NCBI GenBank assembly: GCA_025618425.1 | Contig: CM046838.1 | Coordinates: 15,181,629 to 15,245,628, forward strand | Length of the DNA: 64,000 nt | From: Heliocidaris tuberculata | Taxonomy: Eukaryota > Echinodermata > Echinoidea > Camarodonta > Echinometridae | Direction of reading: 5' to 3' | Part shown: positions 44,038 to 56,400 of the stretch, in pieces | How positions within the stretch are numbered: position 1 is the stretch's first letter | How the letters are laid out: every line of letters begins with the position of its first letter | Notes under the pieces: generated by a model | Seen by the model: only the letters and a program-made list of their open reading frames with translations | Databases searched by the model: none | What the model was told of the DNA's origin: nothing | Made by a program: the position numbers and the translations under genes

Positions 44038-46477
44038 TATATATACTTACTCTGTGCTGTAGCATTTTTCATGAGTTCATCTGTTTTCTGTTTGTGTGTT
44101 GCTTTGAGTTCTTCTATCTTCTTCTCAGACATGGCCATGCCTAACAGGTGTTCCTAATATCAAACACAACAATTCAAATTGTAAGTCTTTTAGCAAAACA
44201 GAGCAGCAATAAGGAATTTTTTAAACATTTCATACATGTATCATCAGAAATATCATTGAATATGGTAAGAAATATATGATAACACAAGAATAATGATCTC
44301 ACCTCTCGAGTAATAGCAAGCTCATCTAAAACATTGGTCAGTTTGTCTTTGAGTTCTTGGTTCTCATCTAAATGTAACAAATATAATACATGGAAAACTG
44401 ATATGGATATCAAGACTGATGTAAAAAAATGAAATACCTTGGTAGAGAAAGCAGAGCAAAAATTATATAGAAAAGGAGAGGAAGCAAAGAGAGATTCAGA
44501 AAGAGAGAAATATATATATCTGGCATTAAAAGTGAAATAATGTCATTGCATGACAGCTCTTCAACCTCTAATACACAATGTAAAAAATTATATTTACTTT
44601 GGTTACATACTCTTTCATACTGTCACTAGTTTTGAAAACAGAATACTGAAATAGAATTAATGGTTATAGAAGCATTTTATTAATTGCTATGCCAAAAATT
44701 GCAGAATGCATTGATATAGTTATTAGATATTCATCTATGTTAGATATGAATGTATCTCACAGCTTTCTAATGAAGCCTGTACTGATTTATGAGCATCTAT
44801 TAAATTAAAAGTCTGGAAGCCATCATTTTCTTTTTTTTTTCTATTCTATTTAATTATGTTCAATAAGACCTTTTATTTCATTTAATGCACTTGAAAGACC
44901 CTTTCATTCAACACAGAATCCAATTTCCTTTTGTATCGTTAACTATATATATATACCCAGACGTTGTAATTTCGGACAGGTTGTTAATCCAGACAGGTCA
45001 TTTTTAAACAGTAAATCAAACAAATTTTCATGCAAATTGTCACAAATCTTTCACAGGATAGATTGAAAATCATGTGAATTGCAAATATTCACTGGTTTTA
45101 GTGTTACTTGATGCATATTTTTTGTAAAATCTGACAACAAAATTGACAGGCTAATTTTTGTTAAGTGTCCGGAAATGCAACCCCCCATTTCTACATTTGA
45201 AATACATGTACAACCTTCAAGATTGCACTTCAGCTTGAGCATGTTCTGAAGCTTGGTCACCATCTCTTGAGACTGTTTAAAATCTGAAATAAAAGACAAA
45301 TATCAAACCTCATGCTTCAGTTTATTGATGCTCTCTAAAATGTGGAAAAATCAAGCAAGAGTAGTAATGCCATGTCTACGACCAATTCTAAATACAACTG
45401 ACAAGATACCTCAGCAATCTGTGTTGTTGACTGAGGTATTTGATTTAATTGAGAAAGGAAAAAAATATGTTTCTCTTAAACAACAAATTTTAAAATTATA
45501 TAACTTCTGTTGCATTGTAAAATGTGTTTATCTCATTTTTTCATAAAGAGTTACAAACAACATCATTTTATAAGGTCAATAAAGGGGGCATACTGGTTTA
45601 AATATAATCGGAAAAGTCCTGTTTGCACTATGCTTTCAATGACATTTGTGAGAACACTGAGAAAGATTGAAAAGTGAACAGTTCATTCAAACATTGATAT
45701 ATTTTCAAGCACTGTTTTTGTTTGTGTGCTGTTTTTTTTTTCTTTTTTTCACATTTTTGTTGTTTTGTTTTACTTGTTTTGCTGGGTGATTCAAGGATGA
45801 TTTCCTCTTTGACTACAAGACGTATATCACTTTGAATTGTCAATCCATGGGCTATACCTTTCATTGTTTCTGCATGTCCCTCCTTGGACGATTCATATTC
45901 TCTCTGTAGCAAAGCAACCTCATTCTCTAGACCCTCCTTCTCTTGGAATAGCTTTTCATGATGCTGATTGGATACAATGAAAATAATTCAAAAACAATCG
46001 ATCAAGGAACACTGATCAGCAGTAGAAATACAGATTCAATTATACTCAAGACAGTATATAGCTAAATAAATTTTCAATTCTGTATGACTGTAAAAGGGAT
46101 GGGTTGTTCCTGGGGAAAATATGGTACAGTTAACTCTGCATAAGTCGACCTTCCATAAGTGGAATAATCGCCCTAGTCGAAGCAATTTTTCAGAACAGAA
46201 TGAGCAAAACATGCGTTTTTTACCTCTTCTAAGTCGAATTTCGCCTAAGTCCCCAAGAGATTTGACTTAGGCAGAGTTACCTGTATATGCATGACGCTTT
46301 AGTTGAGACACTTCTTTTCAAGTAAAAAAGACACAAATGGAACTGATATGAATTGGCTTACAATTTTTCATTCAATGAAAGTTGTTTTCATCATAGGTTA
46401 ATACATACCCTGTGCCAAGAACTGAACTCCTCTACTACTTTGTCCAAGTCGATGCCCTTTGTTGATGAAATGGCCAT
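41880..46477 (-). CDS. CCDC152: Coiled-coil domain-containing protein 152, eight coding exons
   Basis: Coding exons in transcript order: 46409-46477, 45858-45963, 45215-45283, 44303-44367, 44051-44153, 42938-43065, 42387-42482, 41880-42005. All introns are GT/AG and phases agree, giving 253 residues. Apart from a short N-terminus (MAISSTKGIDLDKVVEEFSS) nearly the whole protein is predicted coiled coil, rich in E, K, L and Q. Human CCDC152 is 254 residues. The same C-terminal pattern is present: REKQ.E...LE(F/Y)D.KL, then LKRTISDLQRRL, then a basic end in KRKF. No enzymatic motif or membrane span. The function of the family is poorly known. Other coiled-coil proteins could give weak similarity, but length plus conserved C-terminus favour this call. 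Confidence 0.8.
43937..44036. repeat. CT microsatellite (CCDC152 intron)
   Basis: (CT)n with a short CCCT interruption near 43986-43997, immediately on the intronic side of the 44051-44153 exon's donor, about 15 bp away. Confidence 0.95.
46127..46283. mobile_element. 157-bp inverted-repeat element with TA target (CCDC152 intron 1)
   Basis: TA at 46125-46126 and 46284-46285 flanks CAGTTAACTCTGCATAAGTC and GACTTAGGCAGAGTTACCTG. The inner halves are also imperfectly inverted (AAGTCGA and CGAAGC themes). Confidence 0.7.
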
Positions 46478-47690
46478 TGATCATTAGAATTAAATCAGAA
46501 GAGAAGAAGTAGGCAAATTGTAAGAACCACCTTTGACTTTGTTTTTATCAGATGAGTCCCTGCTGGTGAATGAATTTTCAGTTGATTCCTTTGAACAAAA
46601 ACAAAAAAAGTCATTGCAGATCTAAGAACGCTTTTGTCGTTGTAAATTATAGGGTCTATAGCTTTCAAGTCTTTCAGTCTCTTTCACATCAAAACTCCTG
46701 AATTGCGTGTAAAATGTGCACAGACATGCCGGGGACAGTTGCTTTTTCAATGTTGAAATGACATGGCCGCCGCTTCTTGGGAAAATGGCATTGTTCTTGC
46801 TCAAATTTTGATGAGATTCTTTAACAAACTCACTCTTAATTAGAATATCAGGAATACCCTAAAATTAAGCATTAAAGGAATATTAAAGAAATTCTTTTTT
46901 ATTTTCAGGTCAAATCTCAGCCTAGGTCGTGCAGACATAGCCTAAGTTAAGCCTAACTTAGGCTTAGCCTAGCCCTAGGCTAGGACTCCCTCCTGCCCCC
47001 ATCATACACGTTCGATTAGACTCAGATCAGGTGGACATTTTTATCAGGCTTAGCCTAGCCCTAGATCTAGACTAGGGCTCCCTCCCGCCCCCATCATGCA
47101 TGTTCGATTAGACTCAGATCAGGTGGACATTTATCTTGTAAGGACAGTAGATTCTCCAGTCAATCCAAAACTTAAATAGATCTACGACCTCAGTTGAGAA
47201 AACGAGAGTATACCGTACTTTACTCTTTAGTACGGAACGCTAGCAGAATGCAGCGCAGCCCATCGCACCTGCACCGGCGCGGCACCACCGCTACCACCGC
47301 GGCGCCGGCGGCATGCAGGGTCGGGGAGGTCGTGGGACCATTTTAGTTCACGAATATAGTCCAAACCCAAAATTCCAAATAGCCGTCTTGGTATATGGAG
47401 AAAATCTTTAATATTACTGACATTTGTTTACCTTCCCCATATCATACGGAGGTCAGTGAAGCAAGACTTAGTCCCAGGAACTTGTCAGGACTCAGTGCAG
47501 AACAATAATCGACGATACAGATAGAGAGACGGCCGGAAGCTTTGTATGTGGTCTCGTACCGTGCCCCTGCCCGACGTCGCGACCCCCCCCCCCCCCCCGG
47601 CCCCCCCCCCCCCCCCCACTACTAATTTTTTTTTTTTTTTTATTATTATCATTTTTTGTCACAATGAATTAAGACATTAATATATGTTAA
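46478..47690. promoter_or_regulatory. Upstream region of CCDC152 with CpG-rich patch
   Basis: 46961-47134 is a two-copy tandem duplication of ~86 bp (anchor GGCTTAGCCTAGCCCTAG). 47235-47340 is strongly CpG-rich (CACCGGCGCGGCACCACCGC and similar), unlike the surroundings, and is the best candidate for the CCDC152 promoter region. 47583-47640 is a long C run, a short break, a second C run and a T run. Confidence 0.45.
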
Positions 47691-47730
47691 AGGAATTTCA
47701 GGAAAGCCAGGGGGCTTTCCTTTTTATCGA

Positions 47731-48090
47731 GCGCCATCCTCTTGTTTAAAACATTACGGTGCAGAAGTTTCGGCCTTGCAATTTTAAGTTGCAAAGGTAT
47801 TCAGTGTATGCCCGTACCAAAACTTGTGGTCTAGCGCCATCTCTTGTCTAAAACATTACAGTGAGAAGTTTCTCCCTTGCAATTACACTGCAATGTGCAA
47901 TAATCAGTGTTGCCCGTGCCAAAACTCAGAGCCCTTCATACTTGTGATATAAACGCCATCTGTTGTTTAAAACATTACAGTGAGAATTTTTGTTCGTGTA
48001 ATTACACTGCAAAGGTATTCGGTGTTGCCCGTATCAAATCTTGTGATCTAGTGCCATCTCTTAGTTTATAAATTATAGCGAGATAGTAAT
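47731..48090. repeat. Four-copy degenerate tandem repeat, ~97-120-bp unit
   Basis: GCGCCATCTCTTGT, AAAACATTACAGTGAGAA, TTGCAATTACACTGCAA and GTGTTGCCCGT recur in order, with GCCATC anchors near 47733, 47836, 47956 and 48053. A single isolated copy of the first half lies near 49494. Confidence 0.75.
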
Positions 48091-49740
48091 TTCAGATCAG
48101 CGTTAAACAGATCAGATGGTTATGACAGTCAGAGGAAAATGCAGGATTTTGTAAAGGGTGAGGACACAATACGGGAGAATATCTGACTGCCCACAGAAAA
48201 GAAGAAGGAGAGGGGGGAAAAGAACGGGTTATGGCATTATTTTAAAAAACTCTAACAAGCACCAAAAAATAATTTTAATGATGATACGTACATTTTTCTA
48301 AATCTGCAGTTTGGATCCAAACTTGTAAAGAGAGGGAACATTTTGTTGCTGTTGCTGTTATTGTGTTCTTTAGTTAAGGTAGGCTAATGCAAATTTGATT
48401 TCAGAAGGGGCTGAGGGTTATGCCTTCCCCCCCCCCTTTCTCCCTACAACATGTATAATGATGGCATAAAGACCTGCAATCTGGTATGTGCACCTGATTA
48501 GGGGATTAGTCTGACCCTGCAAACGCCTTTCTGTTATCTTATCACTGTGTAGAAGCAAGTAGTGATAGAAAATTGTTTTTAAAAATAACGGCCTTGAGCT
48601 TCCTCATGCTGGTTAAAAAGAGAAAATTCACTTTTTCTTATAATATATAGGCCTGTATGTGCGTTTTGACATTCATCACTTCGGACCTACCCAAGTATGC
48701 AGCTGTACAAGGACAACTATCACCAAATTATATAGGTCTAATTATAATGGGACCTTATTGAAAAGGAGAAAGACGCTTTTGATTGATCTTTTTTAATATC
48801 TTTTTAATTAAACTTCTAATATAATAAACCTATTAAATCATACAGTAGCAGAAAAGCTATCATCAGTTAAACTTTCACAAGTCTCCAAACGTTTTCAACG
48901 AGTTTATAGTAATGATTAGTAGAGTAAAGCAGCAGTTACGAAGAATGTGACATGTAGGAATGGTAGACCTATGTATGCCTAATACTTCTTTGTCCATGAT
49001 GATGATGATGAAAATGACATGCACTGCTTGGGCATTTAAAACATACTGGCAGAAGGTTTATTAAAAGAAAAAATCACGACTAATTTTCACTTAATTTTTC
49101 ATTTTATATGTTTGTTTTTTTTAAAGATTTTAATCATGATGTACAGCCAGAGATTTACGATTAAAATCTAGAATTCATCAAGGATACAATCTGTTAAATA
49201 AACCAAATTTCAAGACTGGTGAAGGGAAATTGTTCTATCACAGTATATCATTTTGCACTATCATCGTTATCATTCTTTATCAGATAAACTTTTCCATTAC
49301 AAGCAAAATTTGAATCTCTCCTAGAAATTTTACTCCACATTGTTTTGAAGAAACGCAATAATCAACCCAAAGTGATATAGTGTAGAATGAAATAATTATC
49401 TTGCATGAAAACATAACGTCACAATATTATTGATAATCGTTCGGTGTCATCCTGCCGGCAAGTCATAGTGTTGAGCAGTGAAATAAGTGGTCTAGCGCCA
49501 TCTTTTGTTTGAAACATTATAATGATCCTGATTTTTTGTAGTTCAGTTATATCCCAATTTCTTGCTTAAAACAGAAAACCTCCCTGTCTTTTTTGTTTTG
49601 TTTTGTTTTGGTTTTTTCGTTTGTTTGTTGTTTTTTTCTTTCTTTCTTTTTTCTTTTTAAGAGTGTTCAGTCTCAATACCCCGTATTATGAGCAAAAACA
49701 ATTTCCATCGATAATTACAAATCGGTAATAATAAAGCCCT
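48091..49740. other. Intergenic between divergent CCDC152 and AP1M, no gene seen
   Basis: AT-rich sequence without a convincing exon. T-rich stretch at ~49590-49655. Confidence 0.5.
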
Positions 49741-49746
49741 CTGTTT

Positions 49747-49795
<49 letters not shown>

Positions 49796-50088
49796 TTCTC
49801 TCTCTCTCTTCTCTCTCTCTCTCTCTCTTCTATCTTCCTCTCTAATTTCTCTCTCCCTCTCTCCCTCCCTCCCTCCCTCCCTCCCTCCCTCCCTCCCTCC
49901 CTCCCTCCCTCCCTCCCTCCCTCCCTCCCTCCCTCCCTCCCTCCCTCCCTCCCTCCCTCCCTCCCTCCCTCCCTCCCTCCCTCCCTCCCTCCCTCCCTCC
50001 CTCCCTCCCTCCCTCCCTCCCTCCCTCCCTCCCTCCCTCCCTCCCTCCCTCCCTCCCTCCCTCCCTCCCTCCCTCCCTCCCTCCCTCT
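49747..50088. repeat. CT then CCCT microsatellite upstream of AP1M
   Basis: (CT)n from ~49747 passes into a nearly perfect (CCCT)n of about 230 bp (~49858-50088). It ends about 330 bp before the AP1M start codon, so it lies in or next to the promoter. The minus-strand frame of repeated GGRE residues is an artefact of this array. Polypurine/polypyrimidine DNA of this kind can form triplex (H-DNA). Confidence 0.97.
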
Positions 50089-50421
50089 AAGGGGCGTCTG
50101 ATGATGCTAAGTCCAGAGCTCAGCAAACATCAAACTGGAGATGAGGTTGTTGACAAAGCTGCACGCCCTCTATCTACTATCATCGATAAATCCAATCCAC
50201 TGTAGCATTTTATGTGTAATAATTGTCTATATGTATATGTGGAGCATAGCCATAGTCTTAGAGTACGATCGAGAGAATTGGTGGGCAGAGCAATATTGTC
50301 ACGAATACGAGTGGAAAAGTGGGTGAATTAATGCATCAAAGACCTTTATTTGGTGGAGAATCTTGAGATAGTGTGACATGAGAAGATTGTTACCCGTGAC
50401 GGTCTAACATACAGTGACATC

Positions 50422-53400
50422 ATGTCTGTATCCGCTCTTTTTATCCTCGATTTGAAGGGGAAGGTGAGTTTATCATCGAATTGAGACAATGAATGACATG
50501 TCAATGAATGATGAATGATTTCAATCATGTTTTACAAAAATTTACAGGTAGCTACGGGTGTAGACTGCAAAATATAGTTTTATTAATTTATATTCTTCTT
50601 CTTCCTGGTGAGCGACCACAATCAACTAGTTGATTATTAAGGCCATCTCATGAATTTTCTTGATAACTTTAGTCTTTAATTGACTTGTCTTGTTGAGGGT
50701 AAATAAAAACCAATCAACATGAAAATAAAATGAAAACACTTAGACTCTTCACAAAATTGATGTATGCCGTTCAAAGTCTGTTCAAAATTCCTAATCTGCT
50801 GGATCTATGTATATAGTTCTACTCTGATTGGACCCCAGGAATCTCCAAAGTAGTGGAGGGATCAGCCACACCACGTATAGTGGTCATACTGACCACTACG
50901 CGGGACGAATGCAAAAATACTAGTCATTTTCTATCGCATGTACTTAAGGTATGGGAGGAAAAGTAAGATAAATATTTAAAATACTTCCTTTCAAATTCAG
51001 CGCTTTAAAATCTCTTTCCTACCTTAAATGGCCGTTAGGAAAAACTTCTGATATTTCCAGCAAAATCCAAAGTCAAAATCATGTCCAAAACCTAAGAAAT
51101 CCCCGCCAATTTTTTTTGCGATCGCATGTTGTTTTCATGGTGCCGATGTTTTTAGACTAAATCGGCCAATAAAATTTTGTCCACAACGAAACTCGGTATC
51201 GCGTGCACATCGATCTCTACGATCGCACACACGGAAAATCGGGACTTACGTGTGCGCGATAGGAACCGAACTTTTAACGACCGAATTTTTTAGCGGGAGA
51301 TGTCAGCGCTCGCGGCGATCAGGAAATGTACATCATGACTTGCGATACCCCGTTTCGCCAGAAGTGACAGTAAATTACAGATTTCATTTTCGGAATTATC
51401 TTTTCCAACATCGGTGAGTTGAATTTAGTTTAGTGAGTTGTTTTGAAAGTGTCGAGGTGGATGACTGCCTAGAGTCTACACACGAAGTATAGTAATGTCG
51501 CTATGAGTGGGATCAGCTAAGAGAGAGGTGTTGGTTGGGCTATCACCATGACCATGCCTACTGGCCTCGATGACGTCCTGTGGAAGTCCACTCCACCACC
51601 TTTCTGTGGGAGGAATGAATTTAGTTGAAATGGCAGTAGATCTATTCCTATTTCCAAACACTTTTCAGACAGGCAGTGTATACAGCCACACGCATGTGTC
51701 TCTACCATACGGCCACACGCGTGTGGCTGTATCCACCGTGCGGCCGGAGGATACAGCCACACGCGTCTAAAAGTCTCTGCAACACTTAGACTCTGCACAG
51801 CGCATAGGCACATAGCAAGTGCGTAGCATGCACGAGCGATGTGTATATTTATGAAACGGTACATGTTGCAAAACTTCATCATGAAGGTTTTTATCTTTTG
51901 AATTTCACTGACATACAAACAATATTTTTACTTCATTGTCATCAGGTGGCAATGAAGTAAAAATATTGTTTGTATATTTTTCTATGTCAGTGAATTTCAA
52001 GAGATAAAACCTTCATGATGAAGTTTTGCAACATGTACCTTTGCATAAATACATGTACACACATTGCTCATGCTATGCACTCGCTACGTGCCGCGCCGCT
52101 GCGCAGAGTCTAAGTAGACGAATGTGGCTATATCCTCAGGCCGGGCGATAGATACAGCCACACGCGTGTGGCCGTATGGTAGTGACACACGCGTGTGGCT
52201 GTATACACTGCCTTTCAGAAAATCAACGATAGCAAATAAAATATCAAACAAATATCTGTCAAACTTAGATAATGAATGCTTAAACTAAACTAAAGTCCTA
52301 CAGAAAAAGAAGTTGGTGGAATTTGAAAAAGACAACGTAGATCTAATACGATATTCCCTTCCGAGCGAACCCTTCCCAGTGACGCGGCGTTTTGAAAAAG
52401 GTATTGTAAATTTGTATTTCCGACCGTGTGAAACCTATGGGAAAAAGACACAACTTACCCCGATTTGGGGCCAACGGGGTGACGACTGGGGGTGACCAGA
52501 GAGCAGTTCCTAAGATATTACTTATGTTTTTTTGCCTCATTTTATGATCATAAAAAGCCATTTTATGCGCTTAACTATACGCGTTCGGTAATACTATGCT
52601 GTTCGGAAATACAATCCTTGACTACATGTATACTGGGTCCAACAGTGAGGAAGGGTAAACTGCTGGTCATGGCCCCTCCATTGGCGTGAGGAGAGAGGTT
52701 TATGGTTTATGGTTGTCTCCAATAACCTCGCATAAGTGTGAGTGGTTTTTACCCAGAGCTTCAACTTAGAGGTCGTGACTGCCACCAAAATTGACACAGC
52801 CCCACTAAGTGATGGTTCCATGAGTGGATCTAGACCTACATTTAAGACTTATTTCTTAGACCTGAAAAGTTAGATGTTTTGCATTAAGTATGTGATTTTT
52901 TTCCATTAAATATATGCAAAGCTCTAACTTCTAAGCCTTTTCTACATTACATGTTTAACTGCTTTCCTCTCCTAGCTACATGTACAATGATAATAAATCT
53001 ACTTTTTCATTTTTGTCTGGATTTACAGTATTTTTATCTTTCTTTATGTTGTTATCACCAATATCCAGGTGCTCATCTCACGAAACTACCGTGGAGATGT
53101 CGACATGTCTGCTATTGATAAGTTCATGACCTTAATGATGGACAGAGAAGATGAAGAATCACTGTCACCTATCATCATCCATGGTGGAGTCAACTACATG
53201 TACATCAAACATAACAACCTCTATAGTATCCTTTCAATTAATAGTTCCATGTTTACTTATAGTGCACCTCTTGATAGTAAGAAATTATTGTAACTTGTAA
53301 GATCCAAATATGAATTGATGTAAGCGTAATTCATGGGACAAAACATTTATTTGATTGATCCTTTCTTTTTTTCTCATTTATAAACAAAGTCAAGTTATAT

Positions 53401-56400
53401 CTTGTTTTTTCTTATAGTCGCTTACATGTATATGTAATAAGCCAGTTCACAAAATTGTACATGTGCAGATAAAGGTGATTTGTACCGAGTACAATTGACC
53501 TTTATATGCTGTCATTTTGTACACACCACGATGCATGCACCAGTATGACTACATGTTAAACAAGTAACGCATCCACCAAAACAAATGCGTGTGTGCATAC
53601 AAATAGGGGTCATTTTGGGGTCATTTGAACCATGTACTAATTACAATTGGCTTATTGGTGCTATACACTGTATAAGCTAATATTTTTGCGTGGAGATATT
53701 TTCGCGAATGAGAGACTCCAAGACATTATATTCGCGTGGTTTCAAATTCACAATCGGCAGGTTACTCGCGAAATTCGCAAAAATAAAACCGTCGCGAAAA
53801 TTTCAGCTTATACAGTATTTCATAGGCTACCTGTATGTTGATGTACTTGAAAGTATTATGCATATGTATGAAAGATTTAACAATCATTTACTTCACCTTT
53901 ATTTTTACAAAAAGTCTATTCACCTTAACCTCTGTGTTCTCAGTTGTCACAATATCCAAGAAGAATGCCAATGTTGCCCTTGTATTCACCATCCTACACA
54001 AAATTGTTGAGGTAAGATATTCTTTTCTTGACTGAAAAATAAAATTGTTTTTCAAAATGTATATAAATTTTATTCTTAAGTATATGATCAGTATCTCAAA
54101 TAATGATGTAGACACATGTTAGGTCAAACAAACAAGGGGAGTATCTATGAAAAATCGAATGCAAGGTTTACTCATTTCTGACTGATTGAAAATTTGAAAT
54201 TTAAGTTATGCGTGATACTTTTAGTTGCTTTTAGTCAAAATGTTTAATGCAGTGGGCTCTTGATAGTTTGAGAATTTTCTAGTACAATGTAACCCCTATG
54301 GTGTATGGTAAACTTAAGATGGTGTTTTTGTTTTTGTTTTCGTTTTTGTTTTGTTTTTTTGCAGGTGTTCATGGAATACTTCAAGGAGATGGAAGAAGAG
54401 AGCATCAGAGATAACTTTGTCATCATCTATGAGTTACTAGATGAGCTCATTGACTTTGGTTACCCACAGACCACAGACAGCAAAATATTGCAGGAGTAAG
54501 TCATGCTCATATCTTATTTCTTCCATTCATTAGAACTATTTTAGAATAAAAACAGTCCAACTCTGATTTAAGCAAATATCAAGAGATTCATCTTGTAACT
54601 GAATTAAGTTCATAAAAAAGTAAATGATGTCTGATTAGTTGTCTTTTTAATTGGAAATTCGAATGATATTTGATAAAAGTGAGAAGGCATAAAACATCCA
54701 TGTCCAGGTGAGGGTGAATTCAATGTATCCCACATCTTTAGCTCAGGAAATACAGAATACTACCTTACATGCTAACTGGATAATTTTTAGCAGACTTTGC
54801 CCCATTTGTCTAGGAAAATGTGCAGGCAAACACAGAACTACATTTTACTAGGACTTACATTTTATGCCTGCAGATTATTCTCCACTGAAACTTTAGAGTT
54901 ACCGCCTTGAAAGCAATCTCACAATCTTTAAAAGCAATCAGTGTTAGTCATTATGTAGAAGAAATCAGAAAATGTTCAACCCGCTTTATGTTGTTATCTT
55001 TTTGCCACAAAAGTAAAATTTTTGCTAATACTATTCTGACCCTTTTCTCATTTTCACAGATACATTACTCAAGAAGGCCAAAAACTGGAAATAGCTCCCA
55101 AACCACCCCCAGCAATCACCAACGCCGTCTCATGGAGGAGTGACAACATCAAGTATCGCAAAAATGAGGTCTTCTTAGACGTTATTGAGTCTGTCAACTT
55201 ACTGGTAGGTTAAAAAGGGATTCTCCAAAAAGTATAAAAGCTGAAGTTTTCCTTGTTTGTAGATTGGATTGTAACGATGATGTGCATGAATGGATACTAA
55301 ATACATGGATTAAGATTTGGAAATATACATGTTTGAGTAATTCACATCAAAATGAAAAAAAAATGCAACTTTTCTGCAGTCATTAAAACTTAATATCATT
55401 ATATGTTATATCAGACTGATAAAAGTCACACTGAAGTCAATTAGAAGTTTAAATTCCTCTTTTGTTTATATATTTTATTTAAAAAGTATGAAATCTCAGA
55501 ATGGTATAATTTTCATTTTCCTACAAATAAGAGTTAATAGTAGACACGTTTCTTCTCTTAAAAGGAACTGTTCTTTGTTGTTCAAGTATGAAACTGTATA
55601 CATGCGTAATAATTGCATTTATTGTCTTGAACTTCTAAATTGTCTTTGCAGAATGGAGGTTACGTAATATGCAGTTAAGTTTTCACATTTGTATCCATAG
55701 AAGTGGTACCATTATGTAATAGTAACTACTGAATTACCATCAAATGCTTTTGAGTTCTTCAAAATTGTCTCGTTTCCTTGTTAGGTGAATGTAAATGGTA
55801 ATGTACTGAGGAGTGAGATCATCGGAGCAATTAAGATGAGGGTGTTTTTATCAGGGATGCCAGAACTCAGGCTCGGACTCAATGACAAAGTGCTCTTTGA
55901 AAACACAGGCAGTAAGTATAGTATAGTAGGCACCTCTTAGAAGCCTGGGCAGTTATTAATGAATGTAGGTGTTCATTGAAGACTTGGGCAGTGATAACTA
56001 TGCTTTTCAGTTAGCTCTCTGTAAAAACATTAACAGTAGCTTAGTTGCCTTAAGCTACTGGGCAATTGGGCGGTAATATATTTGCCGGATTCTTGTGTTC
56101 AGCTCAGCCAAGAATAATTGCCGTTTAGAGTACGTGTTGCATCCCGAATGGAAAAGCTCTTTTTTTTTTTACATTGCATCTATTAAAATGTGTACAGTGT
56201 ACATGGATTGTTATTTAGGCAGTGACAATGTACTACATTGTTTTAAAAGCAGAATTGATTGTTGGATTATGTTCTGATGTAGAACATATGATCTACTTGA
56301 TGGAAGAACTTGTTACATATGTCTATACTTTACCATTAGATGGCATGTCTAAGCTATTATTTTGAGTTTCTAGAGACCTATCTTATTTGAAGAGAGGGAT

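Noticed and set aside
43874..44062. LSLSLS-rich plus-strand frame
   Set aside because: Translation of the CT microsatellite in a CCDC152 intron.
49842..50126. 94-codon minus-strand frame of repeated GGRE residues
   Set aside because: Produced entirely by the CCCT microsatellite, which is open in several frames.
51517..51918. 133-codon minus-strand frame in AP1M intron 1
   Set aside because: Lies in one arm of the 544-bp palindrome; low-complexity repeats and no homology recognised.
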